Of a stretch of DNA of 64,000 nt, positions 35,897 through 47,644 are shown piece by piece (positions within the stretch are counted from its first letter, which is position 1; each line of letters starts with the position of its first letter). The stretch comes from Mercurialis annua (taxonomy: Eukaryota > Streptophyta > Magnoliopsida > Malpighiales > Euphorbiaceae). The stretch lies in contig NC_065571.1 in assembly GCF_937616625.2 (NCBI RefSeq), positions 12,774,501-12,838,500 on the forward strand. The letters run 5' to 3'. Both the position numbers and the translations under genes were made by a program. The notes below the pieces were generated by a model that made no database searches, was not told the origin of the DNA, and worked only from the letters and a program-made list of their open reading frames with translations.

Positions 35897-36234
35897 GGCT
35901 GAATACATAGTTTGACCCTTGAACTTGTACCCTTTTACCCATCTAACCTCCAAACTTAACGTCTCACCTATCGAACCCCTGAACTTGTTAAATAACCCAA
36001 TTTGATCCCCGAACTTGATAAATACGTAAACATTTAACCCCTCCGTACACAATTTCTTCTAGAATGTTTCAAGTGACAGGTGGGCACGAAGGGTTCAATA
36101 CTTACATATTTGTCAAGTTCAGGGGTTAAATCGAATTATTTAACAACTTCAGAGGTTCGATAGGTGAAACGTTAAATTTAGAGGTTAGATGGATAAAAGG
36201 GTAAAAATTCAGGGGTCAAATTATATATTAAGCC
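35897..36234. mobile_element. MULE-like MITE
   Basis: A 338 bp foldback; left GGCTGAATACATAGTTTGAC, inverse of the right end GGCTTAATATATAATTTGAC, continuing over about 80 bp (CCCTTTTACCCATCTAACCT). The flanking direct repeat is ATTAAATTTA (35887-35896 and 36235-36244). Confidence 0.9.
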
Positions 36235-36514
36235 ATTAAATTTACATAAATTAATTATCAAAATAATAAAACAATTCAATAATTCTTCTTATCTGCAGCC
36301 TCTTTTATTTCCACCACCTAACGTTTGCTAACATAACTGTTCAATTTTCTAATATGATTTGCGGCTAATATAGTCGGACTGTTAATCTTCCATTTAATTT
36401 GAAATTTTTTATTTATTCATCTAACCAGATGCACTTTATATTGAATTGTGACTAGTATAGGATCTAGACATGTAATTTTGAGGGGGCCAACTTTAATAAA
36501 GCTAATACTTTTTA

Positions 36515-36861
36515 GGTCAAATGTCATAAAAAGGCCGGATCTTTTATAAAAGTTCACAAAAGTCCTGACCTTTCAATTTTGTCGATTTTGGTCAAAAATT
36601 GATTATTTGGTTTCAATTGTAACCAACTCTCAATTTGATTTCAATTTACATATGTGGCGCCTAATTGACATGAACATATATTGAAAGGTCATGACTTTTG
36701 TGAAACCAAATAATCAATTTTTGGTCAAAATCGACAAAATTGAAAGGTCGGGACTTTTGTGAAACCAAATAATCAGTTTTTGGTCAAAATCGACAAAATT
36801 GAAACGTCGGTACTTTTGTGAAATTTTTGTAAAAGGTTTTGCCTTTTTACGATATTTGGCC
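36515..36861. mobile_element. MULE-like MITE with partial internal duplication
   Basis: A 347 bp element; left GGTCAAATGTCATAAAAAGG, inverse of the right end GGCCAAATATCGTAAAAAGG, perfect 9 bp duplication TACTTTTTA (36506-36514 and 36862-36870). The right arm contains a tandem duplication of the unit with TTTGGTCAAAATCGACAAAA. Confidence 0.9.
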
Positions 36862-37141
36862 TACTTTTTATAGCATATTTTACTTATAAATGGTATTAAA
36901 ATTTTCTATTGAATTTATTTTAAGTTAAAAATAGAATAAAATAAAATAAAATTTAATATAAACTTAATTTTAAAACGGGAATGAGACTTTCTAAAATAGA
37001 ATGGAAAATATCTAAACGGAACAAAAAATTAATATTCAAATCAGCAGGTTTATATTATAAGGAAATATTTGAAATATTAATTCAAAAATAAAAATCCATA
37101 AATACGTTTATAAAAACAATAGGAGTCACCTATTTTTTTTA

Positions 37142-37415
37142 GGGAAAAGGGTCATCTATGCCCCTAAGGTTTGTCTACAAAATCAAATGAGCCTTTAACG
37201 TCCGGAAAGGTTCCAATATGCCCCCAACGTTTTAAAAAGTGAACAACAAGCCCCTAATTGTGACTTATAAGTGAGACGTTGGGGGCATGGTTGTCAAATT
37301 AGGGGCCTGATTGTTCAATTTTTAAGACGTTAGGGGCATATTTGAACCTTTCCGAACGTTGAGGGCTTACTTGATCCTCGAGTCAAACGTTAGGGGCATA
37401 ATTGACCCTTTTCCC
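37142..37415. mobile_element. MULE-like MITE
   Basis: A 274 bp foldback; left GGGAAAAGGGTCATCTATGC, inverse of the right end GGGAAAAGGGTCAATTATGC, with inner CGGAAAGGTTC arms. Flanks are T-rich (TTTTTTTA both sides), so the target duplication is 8-9 bp but ambiguous. Confidence 0.8.
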
Positions 37416-37491
37416 TTCTTTTTTTAGGTGTTCTTCCACCTGTTAAAATTTTAGACCTTTACAAATACAAGTCATGACCTTAATTAATTTA

Positions 37492-38364
37492 GGGGTTTAC
37501 TATTCGCCGCCCCAAATTACTACCCACCGCCCAAGTTTTGACTGAAATGCCCCTAACATAATTTCAATTCAAAAATAAAAAAACAAAAATCCTCTCAACT
37601 CAAAAATCTCTCAAACTCAACCTAAAATCCCGACGATAACCGGAGCCGATTTATGTCGCAATCAACGGAAAATAAAAGACGGGAACCTCGGGTAATTAAT
37701 TTTTTTCGTTTTTAACTGTTTTAATAAAAAAGAAATTTTTTTTATTTTTTTTAAGGGCCATCGCCCGGCGATGGCGATGGCCCTGTGCACCATCGCCTGA
37801 CGATGGCGATGGTGCACAGGGACAATCGTCCCCGAGGGACGATTGTCCCAGTGGACCATTGTCCATGAGGGACGATGGTCCCAGTGGACCATCGTCATCT
37901 TCTGGCGATGGTCCACTGGGACCATCGTCATCTTCTGGCGATGGTCCACTGGGACCATCGTCTTCCTGGGACGATTGTCCACTGGGACAATCGTCCCCCG
38001 AGGACGATGGTCCACTGGGACAATCGTCCCCGAGGGACGATTGTCCCAGTGCACCATCGCCATCGCCAGGCGATGGTGCACAGGTCCATCGCCATCGCCG
38101 GGCGATGCCCTTTAAAAAAAATAAAAAAAAATTAAAAAAATTAAAAAAATAAATAAATAAAAACCGATTATTTACCGGAAGTTCCGTCTTTTATTGTTAG
38201 TCGATTTTGACATTTTTATTGTAAATTCACTCGGATATTCGTTGGGTTTTTAATTGAATTGAGAGAATTGAATATTTAAAAAAAAAAACTGAAAATGGCT
38301 TAGGGGTATTTTGGTAAAAAGTTGGGCGGTGGGTAGTAATTTGGGGCGGTAAATAGTAGTCCAC
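37492..38364. mobile_element. Large MULE-like foldback element carrying a hairpin array
   Basis: An 873 bp element. Terminal repeats share TACTATT and CCGCCCCAAATTACTACCCA + CCGCCCAA on both arms, outer bases GGGG... and, inverted, GTGG.... The flanks share TTAATTTA (8 of a 9 bp target). The centre (about 37757-38110) is GC-rich and made of short inverted units; overlapping ORFs in three or more frames are side effects of that structure. Confidence 0.85.
37757..38110. repeat. Nested palindromic units in the MULE centre
   Basis: Units such as GGACAATCGTCCC, GGGACGATTGTCCC, GACCATCGTC and GGCGATGGTCC alternate in opposite orientation about every 20-25 bp. The outer parts (GGCGATGGCGATGG and CCATCGCCATCGCC) are also inverted relative to each other. 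Confidence 0.85.
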
Positions 38365-39098
38365 TTAATTTATCAGAAATGACTAGTCCATAAATTTCTT
38401 ATATTTTTGTTTAAGGGTGTCATATCCCCCTCCTATCATAGTAACGTTCTGTCATTGATTGTAACAATCCTCTTTATTTACTCAACATCCTCAATTGCAG
38501 TAATTGGTAAGACTCGTCAAAGGCATAGCTACTGCTTCTCCAGCATATGAAATAATGATTTCTCCCTTGGTCATTTTATGACATAAATAAATTCAATTAC
38601 CAAATAAGAAACATAAACAACAAATAAATAAGAATATTTCTTATACACAAAGTAATCAATGAGCAATTAAATAACAACTAATGAGCAACCAAAAAACAAC
38701 TAATGAGCAACCCAAAACGAGCAACCAACAAGCAACCGAAAAATAGCCAAACAGAAATTAATGAGAAACAAATAAGCAACTAATGACTCAAAATCAACTA
38801 TCGAATAATAAGAACTGAATTGGAAAATACAAATATATATATTTTTTTTTTCTAAAATTACATCCTATATATTGTTTGTTTTGAAATATATTATAAATAT
38901 TTTCTTTTAATTTTTTAATTTTTTTTATTTATATCATTGATATGGAAAAAAATATTAATTAAATATTATATATATATATATATATGAATTTAAAAGAAAA
39001 AAACAAACTAAAGAGAATAAGATGTCTTAAATAATAAATACCTATATATACATGATAAATATTAAAATACATAAACTCTCGTAATTAAAATAACATTA
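38365..39098. other. AT-rich intergenic stretch
   Basis: No gene. Loose tandem phrases of AACTAATGAGCAACCAAAAA at 38665-38800 and an AT microsatellite at about 38967-38986. Confidence 0.5.
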
Positions 39099-39685
39099 CT
39101 CCCTTCTCCCCATTAAAATAGGTCAAATTTCAATTTTTGGCGTCTCAAAATATAAGTCAAATTTTCATTTTAAATTTGTTAGTTGAGTTAAGATTTCAAC
39201 TTTAGCCTTCATCAATTCAACCATCCATATTATATTTTGTTTATCATATAATAATCACCTAATTCAATATAAAAATTAAAATAATACTATTTAATCTTCT
39301 TATTTAATCCACAGTTTTTTTCCCATCCGACGTGGCGTTATAAGAGTGGATGTCTTAAAAATTGGTTTTTGAGATACACTTTTGAAAGAAAAAAAATTGG
39401 ACGAATGAAATACTGCTACGTAAGTAGCGTTATAAAAGTTGGGTTCAAATGGTGGGTTATAAAGCATTTTTCTAAAAATTAATAGCAAACTTAATTTTTT
39501 AAAAATTATTTGTAATCTGAAAAGATAATTGGTGTTCTCAAAACATATAATTTAAACTATTTAAAATATCCAGATAATTAAATTGAAGATATAATAGAAA
39601 GTTAATTAAAGCTAACTAATTAAACTTATATTTTTTTAATTTCCGTACAAATTTAAGTTGGACTACTTTTATGGGACAGAGGGAG
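39099..39685. mobile_element. Stowaway-like element
   Basis: Left CTCCCTTCTCCCCATTAAAA, inverse of the right end CTCCCTCTGTCCCATAAAAG, TA on both sides (39097-39098 and 39686-39687). At 587 bp it is long for a MITE and the middle shows no repeat symmetry, so it may be nested or two half-elements. Confidence 0.6.
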
Positions 39686-39687
39686 TA

Positions 39688-40124
39688 TTTTTTAAATAAA
39701 AAATTAAAATAACAAATGTTTCATAATAAAAAGGCAAATACTTAAAATTAAATGTCAATATTTACAAAAGATAAAAATATATAGACTATTATAGATTAAA
39801 TTTTATTTTAAAAAGCCAAATAAAATAATTAAATAATTAAAATAACAAGTGTTATCTTAAAATATAAGTGTCTAAAAATTAATAACAAATATCATCTTAA
39901 GGAGTTCGAACAAAGAAGAATGTTATATATATATGCAAACATAACTTGAAAAAGAAGCACACTGTCGCTTGTCAATAAGAAAGCTTACAAAGTATTTTTG
40001 CAATTAATTTGAAAAAAGAGGTAGGCTCTGTAATTTCTCAATAAAATGAGACAAAAATTCTCTGCTCTGAAATCATAAAACACAATTTTATTGATCGAAA
40101 AGTAAACCAAAATGAACAATATAC
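39688..40124. other. AT-rich sequence, 3' flank of the lipid transfer gene
   Basis: No feature beyond low-complexity A/T sequence; presumably includes the 3' UTR of the minus-strand lipid transfer gene. Confidence 0.45.
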
Positions 40125-41452
40125 TCATGTGATGCATTGGTAATTAGAAAACATAAATAGAGGAAATATAAAAATAAAGAATAAAATCCATCCTTTTCCA
40201 TTGTTGCAGCCACTACTTGGGGGTTGTGCACTGTGTTCCTCGCTATTACCACTCGTCGGATTCCCTTCACCTGCTTTATTCACAATAATTAAATTAATTT
40301 GGTCCTTCATATGGAACAAAAATATTGTGTTTAATAGGCTTAATCGCAATATAAACTCAAACATTTGGTGAAATTCATAGGTATACAATTTTTATTAATT
40401 ACAATATATTTTAATTTATTTATTTTAATTATAGCCAAACATGTTTAGATTTATTTCATTTTATTTGATCACAGTTGAAATAAATAAATGAATGAAAACT
40501 GACTTAATTAACTTGATCAATAATTTAATAAAATTCAATTTCTCGTTTAGAATTTTTTTATTGTACAAGGATTAAAGAATTTCACTCTAGACAAAAAAAT
40601 ACTGGAACTTTTGGATAAAAAATTAATTTACCATTGGGTCCGGGACTAGGTGCAAGGCTGCTGGCACTCTGATTATTGGCATGTGGATAGAAAACTTGAG
40701 CTTCTGGTGAAGTAGGATCCAAGTGCAGGAGGGCTGCATCAAAATTTTTTATACAAAAACAAACATAAATCATTATCTATACATTTTTAGATAGCCTCTG
40801 TTACCACATCATAGTCAATTATATTATTATATCAGCTGTATATACTTTTAATGAATGAAAATATATGATTTGTCACAGAAAATATTAACAATTTGAGAGG
40901 CTTACTTTTAACAAAAACGAAAATACATGGATTTAATTTAAAAAATTATTAATGTAAATAATGAATTAAAAAATTTACTCCAATTACATTACGCGTGCTT
41001 TATTTCTGTGACAGAGAAACCTAATCTACAAAATTAAAAGTGTAAAGACTCAATTTTGACAAACAAAAGCATAGGGACTCAGTTTAAAATCATAATAATG
41101 CAGGAACCTAAATATATATTTTACCAGGGCATTGAGAAACATTGGCAGTGGCATGACAAACAGAGGGGAGGGCTAAAGCAAGAGTAAGATTGATTTGAAG
41201 ACCCAAATCAGGATCATCTCTATCCTTAATTACAACACACAAACATTTTTTGTTAGTTTTGAGCAGTTGGTTGAGACCATTGCAGCAATCTGGAGTTGGG
41301 GTTTTGGCATTTCCTCCCACATAAGGAAGACATGTAGCCAGCCCGACCAATTGCGCTGCGCATTCGTCTTTATCTTTATCGTCCCCGGCACCCGCTCCGC
41401 TCATAAACACCATGCTTAATATTAATAATGCTGCTCCAATTTTGCTACCCAT
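40125..41452 (-). CDS. GPI-anchored non-specific lipid transfer protein, YLS3/xylogen-like
   Basis: Three exons (41452-41125, 40733-40632, 40270-40125; GT-AG, in phase) give 191 residues. Residues 1-22 are a signal peptide ([20 protein letters not shown]). The eight-cysteine motif follows: [30 protein letters not shown] and SQCP, with the family block [18 protein letters not shown] Ser/Pro/Asn-rich linker leads to a hydrophobic C-terminus ([15 protein letters not shown]) expected to be replaced by a GPI anchor. Family members bind lipids at the outer face of the plasma membrane or in the cell wall and affect cuticle, suberin or xylogen functions. Length and intron positions are normal. A small hydrophilic tail after the hydrophobic segment (SNYQCIT) is slightly unusual for a GPI signal. 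Confidence 0.9.
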
Positions 41453-41940
41453 TTCACCAATTTTATCTATTTTTTGCTAATCAAATGCCTCACTTATATA
41501 TGCTCAACCTTTTCTTCTTATACTCCCTCCAAACTCATTATTACAACCATAACTTTTTCTATTCATTTCCACTTATTTCAGGATTACCTACTAATCTTGC
41601 TATATGTTATAATTTTTTTTATTTTTTTTAGAAGATTAAAATTATTATTTTTAAATATATTTAAGTTTTAATATTTTTCTATTAGATATTTAAAGTGTAT
41701 ATGATAAACTAATTTTTTGTAATAAAATTAAAAATATTTTTAAGAATAAAATAATAATTATTTATCATAATTTAGGGATAACATTAATTACCTTTCCTAA
41801 TAAATATGCCAAAAAGGTGAGATGGATTAAAAATAGTGGTGATAGTGCGCGTTGGGGACAAAAAGTGAATCACTTTACCAACCCACTCAAGGCAACAACA
41901 ATGATACCATTACACACACAGGTAGGATCGATTTTCTGAT

Positions 41941-42009
41941 ATCATTTTGCATTTTAATGACATCATCTTGCATTTTAATGACATCATCTTGCATTTTAAT
42001 GACATCATG
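41941..42009. repeat. 21 bp tandem repeat, 3.3 copies
   Basis: Unit ATCATCTTGCATTTTAATGAC; the first copy has one difference (ATTTTG for ATCTTG). Confidence 0.9.
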
Positions 42010-42318
42010 TATAAACAATAATTGGTAATCTGTGCTGCTCCATACAAATTAAAATTGGCAAATTGGAATTAATTAAGACACATAAATTAATAGATTTTAT
42101 AATTTGTTAGTTATGAAATTTTAGGAATTTTTATTTAAGTTTATAAGTGTTTACACCAACTTAAAAGTTGAGTTCATAAGTATCAATGAAAATTTATAAA
42201 TTTATCTAAAATTAAAAAAAAAATTCTATTTCAACACGAAAAACTTATAAAAATTACATTACGAATATTGCATTTTAAAGTTTTACTCTATGTATGTTTT
42301 CATTTACGATTTTATTTT

Positions 42319-42631
42319 GGGGTAATGTCATAAAAATTCACGAACATAATTTACACGTTTTTTCATTTTAATCATGCACTTTAAATTTTCTCATTTTCAT
42401 ACACGAACTACCACTTTTTCTCAAATTCATGCACGGTGCTGAGGTGTCACGGCTCCATTGGTGTAATTCGCTGAGGTGGAGGTCATTTTACACCAATGAA
42501 TGAGTGCCACCTCAGCACCGTGTATGTTTTGGGAAAAAGTGGTAGTTCGTGTATGAAAATGAGAAAATTTAAATTTCGTGATTAAAATGAAAAAACGTGT
42601 AAAGTTCGGGATTTTTTTTTGACATTAACCC
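42319..42631. mobile_element. MULE-like MITE, family A, copy 2
   Basis: A 313 bp element; starts GGGGTAATGTC and ends GACATTAACCC, same internal sequence as 24853-25155 (for example GAACTACCACTTTTTCTCAA and GTGTCACGGCTCCATTGGT). Perfect 9 bp duplication TTTTATTTT (42310-42318 and 42632-42640). Confidence 0.9.
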
Positions 42632-42969
42632 TTTTATTTTTGCGATCACCCACTTGTCATTTTCACTTACAATGAGATTTCTTTTTTTTCCTCTCAAATG
42701 TTATCTCTCTAAAAACTCCTCCTGAAACTCGTCTTCAAACTTGCGATTTTTTTAATTGACTTTATAAATTCTTACATTAAGATTTTATCCAACTAAGTTA
42801 TTCACGTACAAATCTTTAAAACAGCTCGTTTCATCAAAAATCGTTTTTTCAAAAACAGAGATTTTTCAAAATAATTAACTGTATTTATCAAAAAAAATAT
42901 TTTTCCTATCTTTTTAGAATCCAAGATAATAATATTAGAATATTGTGATGATAATTATGAAATTTCAGT

Positions 42970-43860
42970 ATAATACCCCTAAATTTATAAATGTCGGTTT
43001 GGTCATGTACGATATATATTTTATCGGAAATTTAGAATTAAAGCATAAATTGATTAAAAAGAGGTATATTGGAATAAAAGTATTATAAGAGTTTGAAATA
43101 TAGATAATGATATTTTAAGGAATTTTGAAAAAATCTACGAAATTAAAATAACAAAAAATTTGATTTTTTGATGTAATTTATAATTGGTAAGTTAAGGTAT
43201 AAAATATTAAGTTTGGAAATGAAACGATAGTATTTTCCGAATGAGAAAAAAGAATTCTTTAAGAATAAAATTTATCGAAATTACGGTAATAAATTAAATA
43301 GAACATGAGTTGAATTATATTAGGAGATTTGAAAAAAAATCTCCATAAATATAAAGTGTCGGAAAATTAAATTAAAATATAATTTGGACAAGATAATTTT
43401 ATCAGACGTAAAGTATTTTATTAATAAATTATTTTTTTATTTATTTTATGTTATTTTATATAAAAATAAGTTGAGTGGTTTATTTATATTTTATTTATGT
43501 CATTAAAACTTTTTAAAATATTAATTTGATCGAATTAATAAAAATTGAGAAGTAAAAGTAGTTAATTCAGAAAAGAATTAATTTTGGTATCAATTGATCA
43601 TAACTTACAAGTTTAAATAACATATCGATCTTCATGAAATAAGTATTAATGGAGGTGAAATGTATACGCTGAAAAATGGTAAAAAAGAGAGACTTTTGAA
43701 TAGGTTATACCTATAAAAATTATTTAGAATATTTTTTTTCTAATTCAATAAGTTCTTCGTACTCAATTTCAACTTATTTAGTGCATATACAAATATGTCT
43801 ATAATTTATAAAGATTTTAATGGACGAAATTCTCCACGTATGTTCACTCGCCGGTAAATG
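42970..43860. mobile_element. Possible decayed LTR
   Basis: The stretch beginning TATAATACCCCTAAA, followed by 'tatcggaaatttagaa' and long AT-rich text, resembles the start of the LTRs at 11092 and 61118, but similarity is weak and no far end was found. Confidence 0.3.
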
Positions 43861-44102
43861 CTAACAATACGTAAATGTACATATATAAAATTATAAATAA
43901 AATTTATATAAGAGTCCCTATATTATACCATTGTTGTATTAAAATCCCTTATATTATACTATTTTTATTTAAAAAATCTTTTTTAAACTCGCGCTAACGG
44001 CAATTAAAACCCACGCGGAGAATTCTGCCATTGAGGGGTTTAGTAAATCAAAAAATAGTTATACAAGAACTAAATAAATTAAATTGAATACAAAAGATCT
44101 AC

Positions 44103-44944
44103 GAACAAAGGATCAATTCACTTCCTTAATTTGGCACAAAATATTAAGAAAGTTAATTTGGAGAATTTTGGATCAAACTAACCCACAACTTGCATTTTTG
44201 TATAAAAGAAACCCGTAACTTATGTTTTCATATTAAAAAAATCTGCAATTTGCGTTTTCATATCAAAAAAGCCCTTCTCACCCAAAAAAGAGAGTGAGGT
44301 ATCTAATTATAAATTTTGAACCTAACTAATCCCAATTTGATGCTATTTAACTCCTATTTAACACTAATTAAACCTATTTAAAATTAATTAAACCATAACC
44401 CTATCGGAAACTGCCGCCGCCCTATCGACTGCCATTGTTTATCCCTTTTAGGCATGAACAGATATGGGTTCATACCCATATCTAAGTTCATCCCTTTCAA
44501 AAGGGATGAACATTTCATCCCTTTCAAAATGGTGAATTCATCCGTAAAAAGGATGAACGGTGGTGGGGTGAGGTGGTTTTGGAGGTGGATGAAGGTGGAC
44601 GGAGAAAAATATGAAAGGAAGAAGAAGAAAACAAGAAGAGAAAAAAGGAAAAAAAGAAAAAAAAAATAGATCTGTAAAATTTTATTAAAATTAAATTAAT
44701 TATTAAAAATTTAAAATTATAATGGTATAATTAAAATTTAAAAATTATTAAGGATCAATCTTAAAGATAAATAAAATATTAAAGATTTTTTTAATTTTTT
44801 TTTCGAAGAGTGTTACTCACTTGCATGGGGAGGGGTTTTTTTGATGCATTTTAACATAGTTGCGGATTTATTTAACCTAATTTTTTTTAAATAATTTTTT
44901 TAATATTTCGTGTCAAAACGAGAGGGTGAATTAATTTTTTGTTC
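44103..44944. mobile_element. Large MULE-like foldback element with central hairpins
   Basis: An 842 bp element; left GAACAAAGGATCAATTCACT, inverse of the right end GAACAAAAAATTAATTCACC, with further arm similarity (GGCACAAAATATTAAGAAA / GACACGAAATATTAAAAAA). Perfect direct repeat AAAGATCTAC (44093-44102 and 44945-44954). Central hairpins at 44460-44483 and 44486-44511. The 71-codon ORF at 44454-44669 is low-complexity and not a gene. Confidence 0.8.
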
Positions 44945-45028
44945 AAAGATCTACTATCAAACAAAAGCCGAAGAGCATAGCAATGACGATATGAGTTAAG
45001 CTTGATTTTTAATAATGAAGACTTTAAT

Positions 45029-45551
45029 CTCTAAACTCTCTTTTTTTTTTTTCAAAAACCCTAACCTTAATAAGAGGGAGGTATTTTTGGCTTTTTTTGG
45101 TTCAAAATCACCTCCTACCCTCTCATTTTCTCTTCAAATATCGTATTATTTTTGCATCAATAATCACAGATCTGAGATCTGTTGGTATTTTTCTTTCTTC
45201 TTTTATGGATGTTTTGTGTTCCTTACTGGAGTTTTGACTCTTATCTTTTATAGGTTTTGCTATTTTCTTGATGGAAGTATCTACAGAGCGTAAATCTGAA
45301 GTGCTATTAGTAGAAATTTTATTTCTAATATTCTCTCAATCGGACTCATTCAAAGATCAAAGAGTCGATTTGTCTCGCCGAGTTGCATATTTAAAGAGTT
45401 TCGTCAACGCGATTGAAGAAATTAGATATAATTTTCTGTTATTTTACTGATATTCTATTATTATACCTCTTGAATGTATTGATTATTCAATATTTGATTA
45501 AATTGTATCTTTATTTTGCTATTAATGAATTTTCATTATCTCAAAAAAATT
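45029..45551 (+). mobile_element. Poly-A retroposon, copy 2
   Basis: A 523 bp insertion flanked by a perfect 10 bp repeat AGACTTTAAT (45019-45028 and 45552-45561) with an A-rich tail. Its 5' part (AAACCCTAACC, GGGAGGTATTTTTGGCT, TCAAAATCACCTCCTACCCT) resembles copy 1 at 19241. Confidence 0.75.
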
Positions 45552-45561
45552 AGACTTTAAT

Positions 45562-46289
45562 ATCAATATTAAATAATTAATCCATTAAAATTTCCACTTG
45601 ATATTATAAACCACTTAGTTAAGCGAATCTGAGCCATTGATCTTTTCTTAGCTCTTTATTCTTTTCTTGATTTTTCCATGCCACACCAATGAATTTAGAT
45701 ACCTCCATGCGCTCGAGGCTTTTTATGTCAACAAAAACCTCTTTTCCTTTTCTCTTTAGCTTTATTTTTCATCTTTAACAAATTTTAACCATTTTTTGAT
45801 AACCTAAAAACTAAAAGTTACAGATAAATTGCACAAAGAAGAGTGAAGGAAAAAAAAATTTCAACGGAAAAAATGCATCATTTTCTTGAAAGAATATTTA
45901 GATTGGTTTTTTATTTTGCTAAAAGAGAGCTGTAAATGAAACTTTGTTTAAAAGCAACACTAGTCCCATGTAAAAGTTGATAATAATATATGCTATTGGA
46001 AAAGAATAGAATATGTTCACTACCCTTCAATTTATCTTTATTACACTTTAGCTCAAAACTAAATAAAAAATAAATTCTAAATTATGTAATCAAAAACCTT
46101 TTTCAATAATCCAATAAATTAGAAATGATACAAATAAATAGATAAACTTTAAATTCAAATATGATCATAAATTACAAAATATAAAATATTTATTAATAAA
46201 TTACTTCAAAATTAAAAAAATTAAAAATGTACATTTACTAATTATAATAATTTGTAATTTGATATAATTAATTATAGTAATATATATAA
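45562..46289. other. AT-rich intergenic stretch
   Basis: No gene or clear repeat seen. Confidence 0.45.
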
Positions 46290-47644
46290 TGTAATACCCC
46301 TTTTCCGTCGTGACATAGTTTTTGACGAGCGTCATAATTTCAACGGGATATATGTAAAAGTCGAGGTACTGATTACCAGTATTGAAAATAATAAAGATAT
46401 GGATATAAACTAAGATTATGGTTTGCTTTGTTAAATGGAAGGTTATATGACGAACGGGAAATTAAAATAAAAATTGGTTGTAATTTGTTATTTAAATTAA
46501 TTTTTTGTCGAAATTAAATCTCGTAAGTTCTAAATCAAAGTAAGGATGGAATGTTGAGAAATGAATGATAAAAATGACGATTAATCTAGGAATAAATATT
46601 TTACACATTTGAAATATTAAAAAAATTTGAGTGTATAAGAAATACATATCCTAATTTAATAGTTAGCATAATTTTTAATGACATTGAATATTATTATTAA
46701 AACACTTCAAGTTTTTAATCTAAAAATAAATAAAAAATTATCATTTATAGAAATTAAATGGGGACGAGGATCCCCATTGGCATGGAGAATTTTATGGAGA
46801 CGAAAATGGGGATGAATTTATCCCTATCAATTAAACAGGAATAGGGATGAAAATTCCCCATGAAAGTGGAGATGGGGATGACTTCCCCATCTCCACCCCG
46901 CCCCATGGCCAGATCCCTAAGTGGAAGCTTAGTTTATATTGCTTCAATTCATCATTTAACACAAAGAAGTTTTTTTTCCTTCCTTAAGCTTGGGGTTCTA
47001 ACGCTCTAACTTCTTTGATTTGTGCCTAGACCTATATAATTCCTTAACTTCATCAAATCATTCAATCTAAATCTATAGAAAAACTAGAAAGGTTATATCT
47101 AATGTTTATTTGAAGTTTTATGAAATGATCGTGCTAAAATAAATTCTAGACATCTCTGAGGTAATAATTTAATGTTTGAATCCTTGGTTTTCGATCTACG
47201 TTAATTTGGGAGGTATAGGCCAAAATTATGGGTTAAGATTTCGCTCCGTTTTGTCGTTTTAAACATCGGAAATTGATGACGTTGTTGCAGATGTTGTAAT
47301 CGACTATTTTGATAATGAAATTGATGATAATTTTAATATGTAAATTAGGTCAAGATCACGGAAATCACGAAGTTCTGTTATTCGACGAACACGTCGACGA
47401 TTCAATTTTGACGAAACACGAGTTCACATTTGAATACATTAAACATGTTTTAAAATGAATTGAGGATTATGATATGAATGCAATTAAGAGATGGAATAAT
47501 ATGTTAATCATTAGAAATTGCAAAATTTGTACTATTTAATGATTTTGCGTTGACGATGAAATTTCAATGAAACGTGAAACTGCTTTATGAAATGACTTGT
47601 AAACTGCCCTAATGATGTTTTATGAGCTGAAATGTTAGATAATG

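Noticed and set aside
37662..38152. ORFs through the GC-rich centre of the 37492 element
   Set aside because: They follow the palindromic array and appear in several frames on both strands; not a gene.
44454..44669. 71-codon ORF ending in a Lys/Arg run
   Set aside because: Composed of central hairpins and A/G-rich sequence of a MULE-like element.
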